A stretch of DNA of 60,493 bases. Source: Eggerthellaceae bacterium (GTDB lineage: Bacteria; Actinomycetota; Coriobacteriia; Coriobacteriales; Eggerthellaceae). How positions within the stretch are numbered: position 1 is the first letter of the stretch; the number at the start of each line of letters is the position of its first letter. Of the stretch, positions 38,685-47,984 are shown in pieces. Under the pieces are notes generated by a model. It was not told the origin of the DNA and made no database searches. It was given only the letters and a program-made list of their open reading frames with translations. The position numbers and the translations under genes are program-made. Location of the stretch: the NCBI GenBank assembly GCA_910575165.1, contig CAJTDS010000017.1, positions 1-60,493 on the forward strand. Direction: 5' to 3'.

Positions 38685-39311
38685 TTAACCGAGATGCTGC
38701 ACGACCGCATCGGCTACCAGGAAGAACGCGAGCGCGATGCCTGCCGACACGGTGGCTTTGAGGGCCATGTCGGCCCAAGGGTGCTTGCGCGAGAAGTCGG
38801 TGGAGCGGCGCTCGATCTGCGAGCCGGTCCTGCCTTCCATGAACTCGCTGATCTCGCGGTAGGTGACCACGTTGTTGCGGCGTTTTATGCGCTCGATGGC
38901 GCAGGCGGCACCCAGGCTTGCGGCGTAGAGCGGTACGAAGACGGCCACGGCGGCGATGTTGCCCATGCTCATGCGGCCGATGCCCGAGGGCTCTTGCCAT
39001 GCAAGGGATAGGCCTAAGGCGAACAGCGCTCCCAGCGCGACGCCTCCCGCCATGACCCAGGCGTAGATGTTCATAGCCCGGGAGTCGGCGAGGGCGGAGG
39101 CTCGCATTTCGGCCATGTCTCCCTGCACGAGCTCTTCCACCGTGGTGCCCAGCGCCTCGCTCAGCAGGATGAGGCTCTGCACGTCGGGGTAGGTCTTGCC
39201 CGTCTCCCAGTTCGAGATGGTTTGCCGAGATGCGTAGATCGCCTCGGCCAGCTGGTCTTGCGAGAGCTGCTTCGCCGTCCGCTTCAGCCGTATCTGTTTG
39301 GAAACCTCCAT
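38685..39311 (-). CDS. XRE-family regulator with membrane helices
   Basis: 208 residues. Residues 1-65 are a Cro/C1-type HTH (RLKRTAKQLSQDQLAEAIYASRQTISNWETGKTYPDVQSL). Two or three hydrophobic helices follow (about 85-108, 112-135, 180-205). Membrane-tethered XRE regulators of this form are common in Firmicutes and Actinobacteria; the signal they sense is unknown. Divergent from the CDF transporter gene with a 360-bp gap. Confidence 0.8.
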   Translation of the reverse strand: MEVSKQIRLKRTAKQLSQDQLAEAIYASRQTISNWETGKTYPDVQSLILLSEALGTTVEELVQGDMAEMRASALADSRAMNIYAWVMAGGVALGALFALGLSLAWQEPSGIGRMSMGNIAAVAVFVPLYAASLGAACAIERIKRRNNVVTYREISEFMEGRTGSQIERRSTDFSRKHPWADMALKATVSAGIALAFFLVADAVVQHLG

Positions 39312-39670
39312 CGGTCCTCCGGTGCTCGTCTCGTGCTGCGGCCGGGCGATCCGGGCCGCTCTTTCGGCGCAATCCTACCATCGCTTGGGGCTGGCGGTGG
39401 TCGCGATAGTGGAAAAGTCGCTGCCGAAATGTTTTGACACGGTGTTGAGCTGGCACTTCGCTCGGTGTCTGTTGCGGGTGGCGGGAAGCGCGGCTGTTTC
39501 TGGCGGTTCGGTGGCCTGTGCCGGGCGGCGCTGCGGAGGCTTGGTTGCCGAAGCGCAACGGAAGGGAAACGAACCTTGAACCTACGGCGGCGCCCTCGTG
39601 GCTATAATCGAGCTGAAGGCGGCAGGGCGGCGCATCGGCGCGCCCGGGTGATTCGTTGGGAGGTGGGAGC

Positions 39671-40768
39671 ATGGACAGGGAGCGGCAGATCGTCAAGGGC
39701 AGCCTCATCGGCATCGCCGGCAACATGGTGCTGGTGGCCTTCAAGCTGGTGGTGGGCTTCGCATCCCATTCCATCGCCATCGTGCTCGACGGCGTCAACA
39801 ACGCCACTGACGCGCTCTCGTCCATCATCACCATCGTGGGCACGAAGCTCTCGCTGCGCCAGCCGGACCGCAAGCATCCCTTCGGCTACGGGCGCATCGA
39901 GTATCTGACCTCGGTGGTGATCGCGGTCGTCATCCTGGTGGCGGGCCTTGTGTCCCTGCGTGAATCGGTCGTGAAGATCGTCGACCCGGGTGAGCCCAGC
40001 TACTCCGCCGTCACCATCGCGGTCATCGTGGTGGCCATTATCGGCAAGATCGTCCTGGGCATCTGCTTCAAGCGCTACGGCGAGAGGACGAACAGCGAGG
40101 CGCTCATCGCCTCGGGCATCGATTCGAACTACGACGCGGTGCTTTCGGCGGGCACGCTGGTGGTGGCCGTCGTGCAGAACGTTTGGGACGTCAACATCGA
40201 CGGCATCGTGGGCGTGGTCATATCGCTGGTGGTGTGCAAGGCCGGCGTGGACGTGCTGCGCGATGCGCTCGGCCCTATCATCGGCTTGCCAGAGAGCAGC
40301 AAGCTGGTGGACCAGATAGAGGACTTCGCCCGCAGCTTTCCCCCTGTGCTCGGCGTCCACGACGTGGTGCTCGACGACTTCGGCCCCCGCGAGACGTTGG
40401 GGCTGCTTACCGTGGAGGTGCCCGACAATCTGACCGCGCGGCAGATCCACGGCATCACGCGCGCCATAGCCGAGGGCCTGAAGGAGAAGTTCGGCATCCT
40501 GGCGGCGGTGGCCATCTACGCGAAGAACACCACCGACGCATTCGAGCCCATGCGCGCCCTGCTGCGCAAGACGGTGGCCGAGGACCCCTCCATCCTGTCG
40601 GCCCATGGGTTCTACGTCGACGAGCAGGAGAAGCGCTGCTACTTCGACCTGGTGGTCGATTTCAAGACCGACGAGCAGGCTGTTCGCAACCGGGTGGTGG
40701 ACGCCATGGCCGAGGCGTATCCGGGCTTCGACTTCAACGTGCAGCTGGAGCGCGACTACGAGCGGTAG
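39671..40768 (+). CDS. Cation diffusion facilitator (CDF) metal transporter
   Basis: 365 residues from the ATG behind GGGAGGTGGGAGC. Six membrane helices with the site-A type acidic motif VLDGVNNATDAL in helix 2, HPFGYGRIEY before helix 3, and DSNYDAVLS in helix 5. The C-terminal ~150 residues form the cytoplasmic dimerisation domain, longer than average with a second ferredoxin-like half. CDF proteins export Zn, Mn, Fe or similar ions in exchange for protons. Substrate cannot be chosen from the motifs. Confidence 0.88.
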   Translation: MDRERQIVKGSLIGIAGNMVLVAFKLVVGFASHSIAIVLDGVNNATDALSSIITIVGTKLSLRQPDRKHPFGYGRIEYLTSVVIAVVILVAGLVSLRESVVKIVDPGEPSYSAVTIAVIVVAIIGKIVLGICFKRYGERTNSEALIASGIDSNYDAVLSAGTLVVAVVQNVWDVNIDGIVGVVISLVVCKAGVDVLRDALGPIIGLPESSKLVDQIEDFARSFPPVLGVHDVVLDDFGPRETLGLLTVEVPDNLTARQIHGITRAIAEGLKEKFGILAAVAIYAKNTTDAFEPMRALLRKTVAEDPSILSAHGFYVDEQEKRCYFDLVVDFKTDEQAVRNRVVDAMAEAYPGFDFNVQLERDYER

Positions 40769-40847
40769 ATGCCATCATCCCCGTCCCCTTGGCATGCGGC
40801 ATGCCGGACATGCCAAGGGCATGCCAAGGGGACGGGGATGATGGCAT
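40769..40847. repeat. REP-like inverted repeat (27-bp arms)
   Basis: Perfect arms 40769-40795 and 40821-40847 containing CATCATCCCCGTCCCC, directly after the CDF stop. Related units occur at 45201-45257 and 45813-45838. Could also terminate transcription. Confidence 0.75.
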
Positions 40848-40973
40848 GGGCTGTCGTGCTCCTGTGGCTTTCGGGCGAGGGCCTGTGTTTGCCGTCGGTT
40901 GCCCTATAATGGCTGCAGCGTACGTTCGCGGTTGCGCCTTTTTGGGCAGCCGCGTTTTCGTCGGAAGGGCTCC

Positions 40974-42092
40974 ATGAACATCAACAACGCCATCCTTCAC
41001 GTGCTGGACTTTGAGTCCTGCGCCAACGTGTTCGCGCAGACGCCGCTTTCCCTGGCGAACAAGACCGCCAAGCGCTACGTGACGTCCCAAGCGAAGCGGA
41101 CGCTGTCGAACATGGACCGGCGTCGGGGAACCTTCGAGGAGGGGAGCAGCTTCGAGGCGCAGCTTCGGGCCTACCTGCGGGGTGAGCGCGACTTCGTGGG
41201 GCTGTCCACCGACATCGCGCAGTTTCTAGCCCGCGAGCTGGGATCCATGGAGAAGACTCCGTCCACCGACGTGCTGGTCGTCGACTTCACGGGCGACGCG
41301 GTCTGCGAGGCGCTGCCGTGGGAGGACGAGCCGGAAGAGGTTGAGCCGCAGGATGCCGCAGACGGCGAGGCGTCGGATGTGCGCGAGGCGGCCGCCCGTG
41401 CGAGCGAGGGCGTCGGTCCTCGGTACTTTGCCGTCATCTTGCTGGAGAGCCATCCGGCCTACATGCACGAGGTGGGCTCGAACGATTTCGGCGACGTGGC
41501 CACCACCGTCGCCCGCCATCACGCCATCCTGCCGAACCCTTCCCAGAAGGTGGCGTCGTTTGCGCTGGTTGAGCTTGACGCCATGAGCGTCTGGTTCGTG
41601 GACAAGGTGCGCGAGATAGCGGGGGAGAAGCGCCTCCTTCTGCCCGACGGGCTGCTGCAGTGCACGTCCCAGGCGTCGAGCAAGGAGGTCATCCAGGCGG
41701 TGACCAGCGTGGTCGAGGAGGTGGCCGAGCAGTTCGGTGCGAACAGCGCCGTGGCCCTTTCGAAGGCGAAGGCCTACGTGGCCGAGAGCGCCTCCGACGA
41801 CGAGGAGCTGGACGTACGGGAACTGGGCGAGCGCGTGTTCGCCGATCGCCCCCAGGTGCGCGAGAGCTTCGAGCGGGCCATCGAGGAGAAGGCAATGCCC
41901 GAGCAGGTGTCCGTGGAGCGCGAGGTGGCTCGCAAGGTGGCCCGCAACCACAAGATCCGCACCGACACCGGCATCGAGGTGACGTTCCCGGCCGAGTACG
42001 GGGACAATTCCGACTTCATCGAGTTCTTCAGCACCCCCGACGGCCGCATAGAGATAGCCCTCAAGAACATCGGCGCCATCGAGAACCGCTAG
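40974..42092 (+). CDS. Nucleoid-associated protein (NA37/NdpA family)
   Basis: 372 residues from ATG behind GGAAGGGCTCC. MNINNAILHVLDFESCANVFAQ starts the PF04245 pattern, followed by the acidic linker, YFAVILLESHPAYMHEVG, ALVELDAMSVWFVDK, and the C-terminal KIRTDTGIEVTFPAEYGDNSDFIEFFSTPDGRIEIALKNI. Family members bind nucleoid DNA; their exact function is unclear. It is downstream of the CDF gene, behind the REP element. Confidence 0.85.
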   Translation: MNINNAILHVLDFESCANVFAQTPLSLANKTAKRYVTSQAKRTLSNMDRRRGTFEEGSSFEAQLRAYLRGERDFVGLSTDIAQFLARELGSMEKTPSTDVLVVDFTGDAVCEALPWEDEPEEVEPQDAADGEASDVREAAARASEGVGPRYFAVILLESHPAYMHEVGSNDFGDVATTVARHHAILPNPSQKVASFALVELDAMSVWFVDKVREIAGEKRLLLPDGLLQCTSQASSKEVIQAVTSVVEEVAEQFGANSAVALSKAKAYVAESASDDEELDVRELGERVFADRPQVRESFERAIEEKAMPEQVSVEREVARKVARNHKIRTDTGIEVTFPAEYGDNSDFIEFFSTPDGRIEIALKNIGAIENR

Positions 42093-42227
42093 GCCCTTTG
42101 CGCGGGAGAGTGGGCGTCGGGGCGCGTGCCTGTGCAGGCCGGAGCCTCCGAATTGCAACTTGTCTCCTATGCCCTTGTGCCTGCGGCGCGCTCCTTCCAT
42201 ACTGGTCGCAAGAAAGGAGCGTGGCCT

Positions 42228-42665
42228 ATGAGGCTGAGCGTTAGGGAAGATCCCGCCCTGGACGACATCGAGGTGATCATCGCGTGCCCGCAGGTGGATC
42301 GCCGCGTGAGGCGCATCGTCGAGGCGGTCGAGATGGACGGCATGCGCCTTGCCTGCACGGTTGACGGGTACATGCGCATGGTCGATGTCGGTCAGGTGCT
42401 CTACGCAGAGACGGTGGACGGGCGAACCTTTCTCTACCTTGAGCGCGACGTGGGCGAAACGGGGCTTTCGCTGGCGCAGCTCGAAGAGGGCTTGGCGGGT
42501 ACGGAGTTCGTGCGCGCCTCGCGCCAGGTGCTTGTGAACCTGGCCCATGTGCGGGGAATTCGCCCGTACCTCAACGCACGGCTGGAGCTGCTGCTTTCCA
42601 ACGGCGAGCGGCTTGTGGTCTCCAGGCAGTTCGCGCCTTCCGTCAAGACGCGCATCGGATTCTAG
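42228..42665 (+). CDS. LytTR-domain transcription regulator
   Basis: 145 residues behind AGAAAGGAGCG. The C-terminal ~100 residues (VDVGQVLYAETVDGRTFLYL, EFVRASRQVLVNLAHVRGIRPYLNARLELLLSNGERLVVSRQFAPSVK) are a LytTR beta-strand DNA-binding domain without receiver. Such LytTR-only proteins are typically encoded with a DUF3021 membrane protein, as here, and control it or a transporter. The start codon follows a 60-bp gap with a CATACT box. Confidence 0.88.
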   Translation: MRLSVREDPALDDIEVIIACPQVDRRVRRIVEAVEMDGMRLACTVDGYMRMVDVGQVLYAETVDGRTFLYLERDVGETGLSLAQLEEGLAGTEFVRASRQVLVNLAHVRGIRPYLNARLELLLSNGERLVVSRQFAPSVKTRIGF

Positions 42666-42678
42666 GAAAGGAACCGGC

Positions 42679-43110
42679 ATGAACGGGTTCGTTAAGAAGA
42701 TCGCTCTCTCCGCTTGCGTGATGTTCACCATCTGCATGGTTGCCGGCTGCGTTGCGGCCATGGCCTTTGTCGGGCCCCAATACGGGCTGGTGATGACGCT
42801 GACGCTGCTTGCGGCCTCGGTGGCGCTTTCGGCTCTGCGGGGTCTGTGGTTCTCCGACGGGATTATCCGCAGGCTGGCCTATCCGGCGCGCATCCTTGGG
42901 TTCGGGCTGACGGCGTTCGCGGTGCTTTGCCTGTGCGCGTGGTTGGGCGGGTGGTTCCCGATGGACAACGTCTGGGCCTGGGCGAGCTTCGCCGCCATCT
43001 TCCTGGCGATCCTTGGGGTGATCTGCGTTATCTACCAGGTGTACTTCAAAGCCACGGTGGGCAGCTTCGACGCAGCGCTGCGCAAGTACCACGAGCGCAT
43101 GGGCCGCTAG
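42679..43110 (+). CDS. DUF3021-type membrane protein
   Basis: 143 residues behind AGGAAAGGAACCGGC, 13 bases after the LytTR stop. Four hydrophobic helices (about residues 9-30, 35-55, 72-92, 98-122) and a cytoplasmic tail with a KATVGSFDAALRKYHERMG helix. Such proteins are thought to hold LytTR partners in check at the membrane. Identification rests on gene order and topology. Confidence 0.75.
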   Translation: MNGFVKKIALSACVMFTICMVAGCVAAMAFVGPQYGLVMTLTLLAASVALSALRGLWFSDGIIRRLAYPARILGFGLTAFAVLCLCAWLGGWFPMDNVWAWASFAAIFLAILGVICVIYQVYFKATVGSFDAALRKYHERMGR

Positions 43111-43153
43111 AGGTCAGGCAAGGGGCGGCAAGGGTGACAAAGGGTCACGTCTT

Positions 43154-44245
43154 TTATGCCGGCTCCTGCTCGGACCCGAGCTCCGTCGGTTCGGGGGCGG
43201 GGTCTGGCTCGGCTTCCGTTGCCGGGACGAGGTCGTAGGGCATCTTGCGGGCGACCAGGTAGAAGAGGGCAAGCGGCAGTGCGGTGTAACGCAGGAAGGC
43301 CATCAGCGCGAAGAGAACCGCGGCGCGGGCGACGTAGAAGGTGGCGCGGCAGCTGCCCGCTCGCGCCGTCGATTCGCAGGACATCCGGTAGAACATGCCG
43401 GCCGGGGTGCATCCGTCGTGCCTCCAGGGAACGACAACCTCCACGATGGCGAAGGCGATGACGAAGCAGACGGTGGATATGGCGAAGTTGAGCTGGTGGA
43501 GGAGGGGGTCGTCGGGGGCGAAGCCGTCCCCCAGCGCCACCTTCATGCCCGTGGCGATGACGATGCGCGGAGCCACTGAGCAGACGTCGATGATCACGAA
43601 GTCCGTCAGCAGCGCCACGAACCGCCTTGCGAAACCGGGATTGCGGGTGACGGGCGGTAGCTCGGCGTCCTCGCGGCCCACAAGCCTTACGGCCAGCTGC
43701 CCCAGTCCCCAGCCGACGACGCCGCCCAGCGTGTTGCAGATGAGGTCGTCCACCTCGAAAGTCCGGTAGGCGAAGGGGTAAACGCCGAAAAGGCCTGTGA
43801 GCTGCGCTGTCTCGATAAGAAGCGTGACGGCGGCGGAAAGCGCAAGCGATGCGGGGAACCCTAGCCTCAGCAACGTTTTGGCGATGAATCCCAGCGGCAC
43901 AAACAGCACCACGTTGAGCAGCAGCTGGGAGATGGCGTAGGCTCCGTCGCGTTGGATGTCGCCGATGAAGTTCAGCGGGTCGAGGATCGGCGGGATGCCG
44001 TAGGTGATGCCCGGGCCCGAATCGCCGGTGGGGAGCGGGTACAGCGTGAAGCAGACGAGCCCGGCTGCGTAGAGCACGCTCGCGTAGACGGCGAAGATGG
44101 TGGAAAGCGGCAGCCATCCGTCGCGACGGTAGAGGATAACCAGGACGGGCAGGCAGCACAGCAGCGAGAACAGCGGCCACACCAGCACGGCCGCGCTGAA
44201 GCTGCCGCTGAAAGAGCCGATGTATCCGTCGATCAAAGCCTGCAT
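43154..44245 (-). CDS. VanZ-like membrane protein with RDD-like domain
   Basis: 363 residues. About nine hydrophobic helices. The N-terminal half holds the VanZ pattern DPLNFIGDIQRDG, NVVLFVPLGFIAKTLL, and FEVDDLICNTLGGVVGWGLG; the C-terminal half has ARRFVALLTDFVIIDVC and APRIVIATG like RDD domains. VanZ proteins give low-level teicoplanin resistance in some contexts. No Shine-Dalgarno at the ATG 44245; an upstream ATG at 44272 is possible. Confidence 0.8.
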   Translation of the reverse strand: MQALIDGYIGSFSGSFSAAVLVWPLFSLLCCLPVLVILYRRDGWLPLSTIFAVYASVLYAAGLVCFTLYPLPTGDSGPGITYGIPPILDPLNFIGDIQRDGAYAISQLLLNVVLFVPLGFIAKTLLRLGFPASLALSAAVTLLIETAQLTGLFGVYPFAYRTFEVDDLICNTLGGVVGWGLGQLAVRLVGREDAELPPVTRNPGFARRFVALLTDFVIIDVCSVAPRIVIATGMKVALGDGFAPDDPLLHQLNFAISTVCFVIAFAIVEVVVPWRHDGCTPAGMFYRMSCESTARAGSCRATFYVARAAVLFALMAFLRYTALPLALFYLVARKMPYDLVPATEAEPDPAPEPTELGSEQEPA

Positions 44246-44352
44246 GGCCCACAGGATACCACAAGGTGCCATCTGGTGTGGCCCTTTGGCACTCTGCGAG
44301 GCAATCGCGCGGCTGAAAGCCGCTCGCTAGCTGCTGCCAATCTGCGGCGGCC

Positions 44353-45078
44353 TTACCAGGCTATCGGCAGGAACGTGAGGAGCGGCGCGACTAGGATCGC
44401 CGGCAGCATGTTGGCCACGCGAATCTTCTGCCCCCATACCAGGTTCACGCCGACGCAGAAGATGAGGACGCCGCCGACCAGCGACAGCGACGCGAGCGCT
44501 TGGTCGGTCACAAGCGGGCTGATGAACACGGACAGCGCCGTGATGGACCCCTGGAACAGCCCGACGGGGATGGCGGAGAACGCGCATCCCTTGCCGAGCG
44601 AGCAGGTCATGGCCAGGATGATCACGAAGTCGAGGACTGCTTTCGTCGCGAGGATGGAGTAATCGCCCGTCAGGCCGTCCTCGACCGACCCGACGACGGC
44701 CATGGCACCGATGCATACCGTGACCGACGCCGCGACGAACGCCTGGACGAAGGAACGGTCGCCTTCGTTTCCCGTCTTGCGCTTCAGCCATTCGCCGAAG
44801 CGCCTCACCAGTCCGTCGATGTCCACGGCCTCGCCGATGAAGGTGCCGACGACGATGCTGATGACGATGAACAGCGACATGCCCGAGGCAAGTGACTCGT
44901 CGGTTACGGTTAGCATGCCCGAGAGGGCGCCCGCGATGCCGATGAACATCACGCAGACGCCGCAGGCCTTCTCGAGCCCGTCTTGCATGCGCTCGCCCAC
45001 GAGCCGTCCGCCGACCATGCCCAGAAGCCCGGCCGCGACGATTGCGACGACGTTGATAAGGGTTCCTATGCCTGGCAC
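44353..45078 (-). CDS. DUF554 membrane protein
   Basis: 241 residues from GTG behind GAGAAGGGG. The seven-helix DUF554 pattern is clear: IGTLINVVAIVAAGLLGMVGGRLVGERMQDGL, GMSLFIVISIVVGTFIGEAVDIDG, FVAASVTVCIGAMAVVGSVEDGL, AILVAPLL. A conserved inner-membrane protein family of unknown transport function. Confidence 0.88.
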   Translation of the reverse strand: MPGIGTLINVVAIVAAGLLGMVGGRLVGERMQDGLEKACGVCVMFIGIAGALSGMLTVTDESLASGMSLFIVISIVVGTFIGEAVDIDGLVRRFGEWLKRKTGNEGDRSFVQAFVAASVTVCIGAMAVVGSVEDGLTGDYSILATKAVLDFVIILAMTCSLGKGCAFSAIPVGLFQGSITALSVFISPLVTDQALASLSLVGGVLIFCVGVNLVWGQKIRVANMLPAILVAPLLTFLPIAW

Positions 45079-45200
45079 CGAATGATCCCCTTCTCTACAT
45101 GAGCCGTTTTCTTGGTGATTTCGCAATTATAGAAGAGAACCGGCGGCTTCGCGGAGTGCCGCAGCAAAAAACGGACGCAAGTCAGGGCATGTCAGGGGCA

Positions 45201-45257
45201 TGTCAGGGGGACGGGGATGATGGCAGACGCATGTCAGGGGGACGGGGATGATGGCAT
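45201..45257. repeat. REP-like units, two direct copies
   Basis: Two copies of TGTCAGGGGGACGGGGATGATGGCA, 30 bp apart in start, with a half copy before them (45181-45196). Orientation is opposite to that of 45813-45838, so they bracket the YxeA gene. Confidence 0.7.
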
Positions 45258-45262
45258 ATTGT

Positions 45263-45634
45263 CTAGCTGAGGGTTGCTGCGACCTTGGCCGGAAGCGCGT
45301 CTTCCGGAACCTCCGACCATCCGACAACCCCGCGAATCGGCTGAAGATCCAGCCTCAGGAAGGCATTTTGCCGCAACTCTCTATAGGTGCCGAACTCTAT
45401 CTCAGCTCTATCGCCCTTCGCGTTGATCGCCTCAAGTTTGTACAGGTACGGCTCGCTTGATCCAAAATTGATGACTCCGCCGTCCGGTTCGTTCTTGGAA
45501 ACATGAGCATTATCAATCTTGACATAGTAGTCTCCGGCCAAGAGTAGATTCGCCGTCGAAGCGGCGAAAAGAAGAGCCGCCGTCAATCCAATGACGGCAA
45601 TTGCCGCAATCGTTATCGCTTTCCTTTTGCTCAT
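45263..45634 (-). CDS. YxeA-family (DUF1093) exported protein
   Basis: 123 residues from the ATG behind CGAGAGGAACACC. Signal/anchor helix (KRKAITIAAIAVIGLTAALLFAAST), then the family motif DYYVKIDN, an EPYLYKLEAINAKGDRAEIEFGTYRELRQNAFLRLDL stretch, GVVGWSEV and EDALPAKV. YxeA proteins are small extracytoplasmic oligosaccharide-binding-like folds of unknown role. The gene lies between inverted REP-like units and so may be mobile. Confidence 0.8.
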   Translation of the reverse strand: MSKRKAITIAAIAVIGLTAALLFAASTANLLLAGDYYVKIDNAHVSKNEPDGGVINFGSSEPYLYKLEAINAKGDRAEIEFGTYRELRQNAFLRLDLQPIRGVVGWSEVPEDALPAKVAATLS

Positions 45635-45812
45635 GGGGTGTTCCTCTCGGTTGCTTTTGGCTATGAGACGATGATGCCGCTCGGACGCTGCGGCAGCCAT
45701 CGATTTGCCTTACCGCTTGCTAACGGTCTTGAAAGGTAGGGCGATATGTCTTTCAGGGAGTAGCCGTTAGGGCGCCGAGAACGACAAGCGGACTTGCGAT
45801 TTGCAGAAGACC

Positions 45813-45838
45813 ATGCCATCATCCCCGTCCCCCTGACA
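45813..45838. repeat. REP-like unit, inverted copy
   Basis: ATGCCATCATCCCCGTCCCC plus CTGACA, the reverse complement of the units at 45201-45257. Confidence 0.7.
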
Positions 45839-45889
45839 CAATCGGCTCACGGAAGCGTAAGGGGAGGGAGCGGGGCAGCAATAGGGAGC

Positions 45890-46022
45890 GCCGGACGATC
45901 CGGGATTTGCTTCCTGCGGTGCGCCTGCGCTCTGCCAGCCGCTCAACGCCATCATCTTCCTCGGCATCGCGTTCGTTATCGGGGGAGTGGTTCTGCTCGA
46001 GATGGCGCCGAAGCATGCGTAG
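45890..46022 (+). pseudogene. C-terminal fragment of a membrane transporter
   Basis: One frame reads QPLNAIIFLGIAFVIGGVV then LLEMAPKHA and a stop, the last helix of an SMR/DMT-type drug transporter. Nothing upstream continues it. The rest of 45635-46151 holds no convincing gene. Confidence 0.4.
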
Positions 46023-46151
46023 CCGTCCGTCAAATCCGGCACGCCATCACCTGCAAGCCTCTCGGAACGATCCACGCGGAGTAAATCAACGATCGTGAGC
46101 AAAAGCGTCATTTCCGCCATGACAAGGAGGCTCTTCTTCAAGCCCCAAGAC

Positions 46152-47639
46152 TTAGATGATCTGCAATCTAGCCAGTCTCTCGCCCTGAATCGTCTCCCAT
46201 GCAATCTGCGTGACCGCCTCTGACAGCAGCCTATCGTGCGTTACCAATAGCAACGCGCCAGGAAAGTCGATTAGCGACTCTTGCAACGCTTCGATGGAGC
46301 CCAAATCGAGATGATTCGTCGGTTCGTCGAGCACAAGAAAATGAGGGTTCATGACAAGCTGCTCGGCGAGCATGAGCTTGCGGAGCTCGCCTGGGCTCAG
46401 GTCATCACCATCGAGCAGCTTGTCGGGATCGGAGTTCAACCTCGCTACAATGGAGAGGATGCGCCCTTTCATCCCCTGATTCTGATCTCGGAGATGCTTC
46501 AAGGCCCGCTCCCGTTCCTCAGGCCCGACACTCTGGGGAACGAACGCTGTCTTCACGGTTTCGGGAGCAGACTCAACGACGCTCTTCACGACGAGGCTCT
46601 TTCCTGTTCCGTTCGCGCCGGTCAGCACCACGTGATCCGTTGGCGAGATCCAAATCTCCGGTACGTCGATCGAGAACTCGCCAGCAGATAGTCGCGTCGC
46701 CCCCAGGTGCGCCACGTAGCTTGAACGAGCGACGTCTCCGAACTCGCCGATGCGATGATCGTATCGCTTTGCGACGGCTCTTCTCGAAAGCTCGTCCTCG
46801 GCCTTAGCGAGTCGTGCGCTCATATTGGACGAGAGCTTCCCCGCAACGCCATCCTTTCCAGAAACTATGGCGCGTCCGATTCTCTCGCGAGCATCGCTGT
46901 CTCCTTTGCTCAAGCCGCGCTTGCTGCGCTTTCCCTTCTGACGCGCCGCCTCTTCGCTCCGACGCTGGGCTTCCACCTTCAGGCGCTTCGCTTCATGAGC
47001 AGCCTTTTCGCGTTCCTTGATCGCAGAGGCACGTTCACTCGCTGCCTGATCGCACGCCTTCGAGTACCCACCGGGTCGCATGGTCCAACGCGTGCCCTCG
47101 CACATCAGGCTCTGGCTTGCGAGACCATCGAGCAGATCTCTGTCGTGCGAAATGAGGATGCCGATGCCGTCGAACGAGGCCAGCGCCTCCTTTACGATGT
47201 CACGCGTAGCGCCATCGAGGTCGTTCGTCGGCTCGTCCATGACGAGGACGTCGGGACGCGCATAGAGAGCGCATGCAATCTGAATCCGCTTCTGCTGACC
47301 GCCCGAGAGCGTGTCATAGCGCCAGAACCAGTCGTCCTCGATGCGAAGTAGCGTTCTTGCCCGTTGCGCCTCTTTACCCCAATCCGATGCGAGACCGAAG
47401 AGGTTCTCCGGCTCCTGGGTTGAGTCCTGCTGACAATACGACGAGAACAGGGTCGGGCTCACCGTTCCGGAATCCGGCACAACGATGCGGGCGGCAATAC
47501 GCGCGAGCGTGCTCTTCCCGCATCCGTTGTCGCCGATGATGCCCGTCCATCCCGACGGGAACGTGGCGCTGACGCCATCGATGGTGGGCGATACCGCCCT
47601 GGGGTAGGTATAGTTGATGCGAGTGAGATTCAGTTGCAT
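46152..47639 (-). CDS. ABC-F type duplicated ATPase (possible ribosome protection)
   Basis: 495 residues from ATG behind AAGGAGCTCGCC. Two ATPase domains without membrane segments: first Walker A GDNGCGKST, signature LSGGQQKR, Walker B VLVMDEPTNDLD; second GANGTGKSL, LSPGELRK, FLVLDEPTNHLD. The basic coiled linker (~200-280) is the P-site tRNA interaction arm. This is ABC-F architecture, several of which protect ribosomes from macrolides, lincosamides or pleuromutilins. A leader of about 215 nt separates it from a possible TATAAT, consistent with attenuation. Confidence 0.87.
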   Translation of the reverse strand: MQLNLTRINYTYPRAVSPTIDGVSATFPSGWTGIIGDNGCGKSTLARIAARIVVPDSGTVSPTLFSSYCQQDSTQEPENLFGLASDWGKEAQRARTLLRIEDDWFWRYDTLSGGQQKRIQIACALYARPDVLVMDEPTNDLDGATRDIVKEALASFDGIGILISHDRDLLDGLASQSLMCEGTRWTMRPGGYSKACDQAASERASAIKEREKAAHEAKRLKVEAQRRSEEAARQKGKRSKRGLSKGDSDARERIGRAIVSGKDGVAGKLSSNMSARLAKAEDELSRRAVAKRYDHRIGEFGDVARSSYVAHLGATRLSAGEFSIDVPEIWISPTDHVVLTGANGTGKSLVVKSVVESAPETVKTAFVPQSVGPEERERALKHLRDQNQGMKGRILSIVARLNSDPDKLLDGDDLSPGELRKLMLAEQLVMNPHFLVLDEPTNHLDLGSIEALQESLIDFPGALLLVTHDRLLSEAVTQIAWETIQGERLARLQII

Positions 47640-47984
47640 GGCGAGCTCCTTCGAGAGGAGGTCGCGCAAGGGTCAGGCACGCGATGTATGGATTCGGAAC
47701 GAGAAGACACTGAAGCGATGCGGCACCCCGAAGCGCGACCGTCGTACGGAATGGTCGTATGGGCACCCTTACGGGCATCGCTAGTTCTTCATCAAACCCG
47801 ACCTAACTCGAAGCGTCGCTTGCCAAAGGCTCCGCTGATTGACTGATGCTAAGGATTATAGCATTCGAGTATTTTGGGGATCGTTCGAAGCTGCAAAGTA
47901 TGCACATCAAGACTTAAACGGCAGCTCAGGCCTAGCTGAGACAAATTGTCCCAATGGCTCTGAACTGGCGTTATACTTTAAATG
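47640..47984 (-). promoter_or_regulatory. Long leader of the ABC-F gene
   Basis: 345 bp without a secure gene. A minus-strand TATAAT lies at 47856-47861, about 215 nt before the start codon. An ATG at 47778 opens an ORF in another frame that overlaps the ABC-F gene and could be a leader peptide. The palindrome-plus-tail element (47938-47974) is at the far end. Confidence 0.4.
47938..47974 (+). repeat. Palindrome-plus-tail element, copy a
   Basis: GAGACAAATTGTCCCAATGG and then CTCTGAACTGGCGTTAT. One of four same-orientation copies in the second island. Confidence 0.65.

Noticed and set aside
43133-43153. Second copy of the MITE end near 43137
   Set aside because: Only about ten bases (ACAAAGGGTCAC) agree, and no partner end is found.
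45767-46204. Minus-strand 145-codon frame after the YxeA gene
   Set aside because: Low-complexity end, no ribosome site, and it overlaps both the transporter fragment and the ABC-F stop.
47374-47778. Leader peptide gene of the ABC-F ATPase
   Set aside because: The frame does not stop before the ATPase gene but runs 260 bp into it, unlike typical short leader peptides. I kept it only as a remark.
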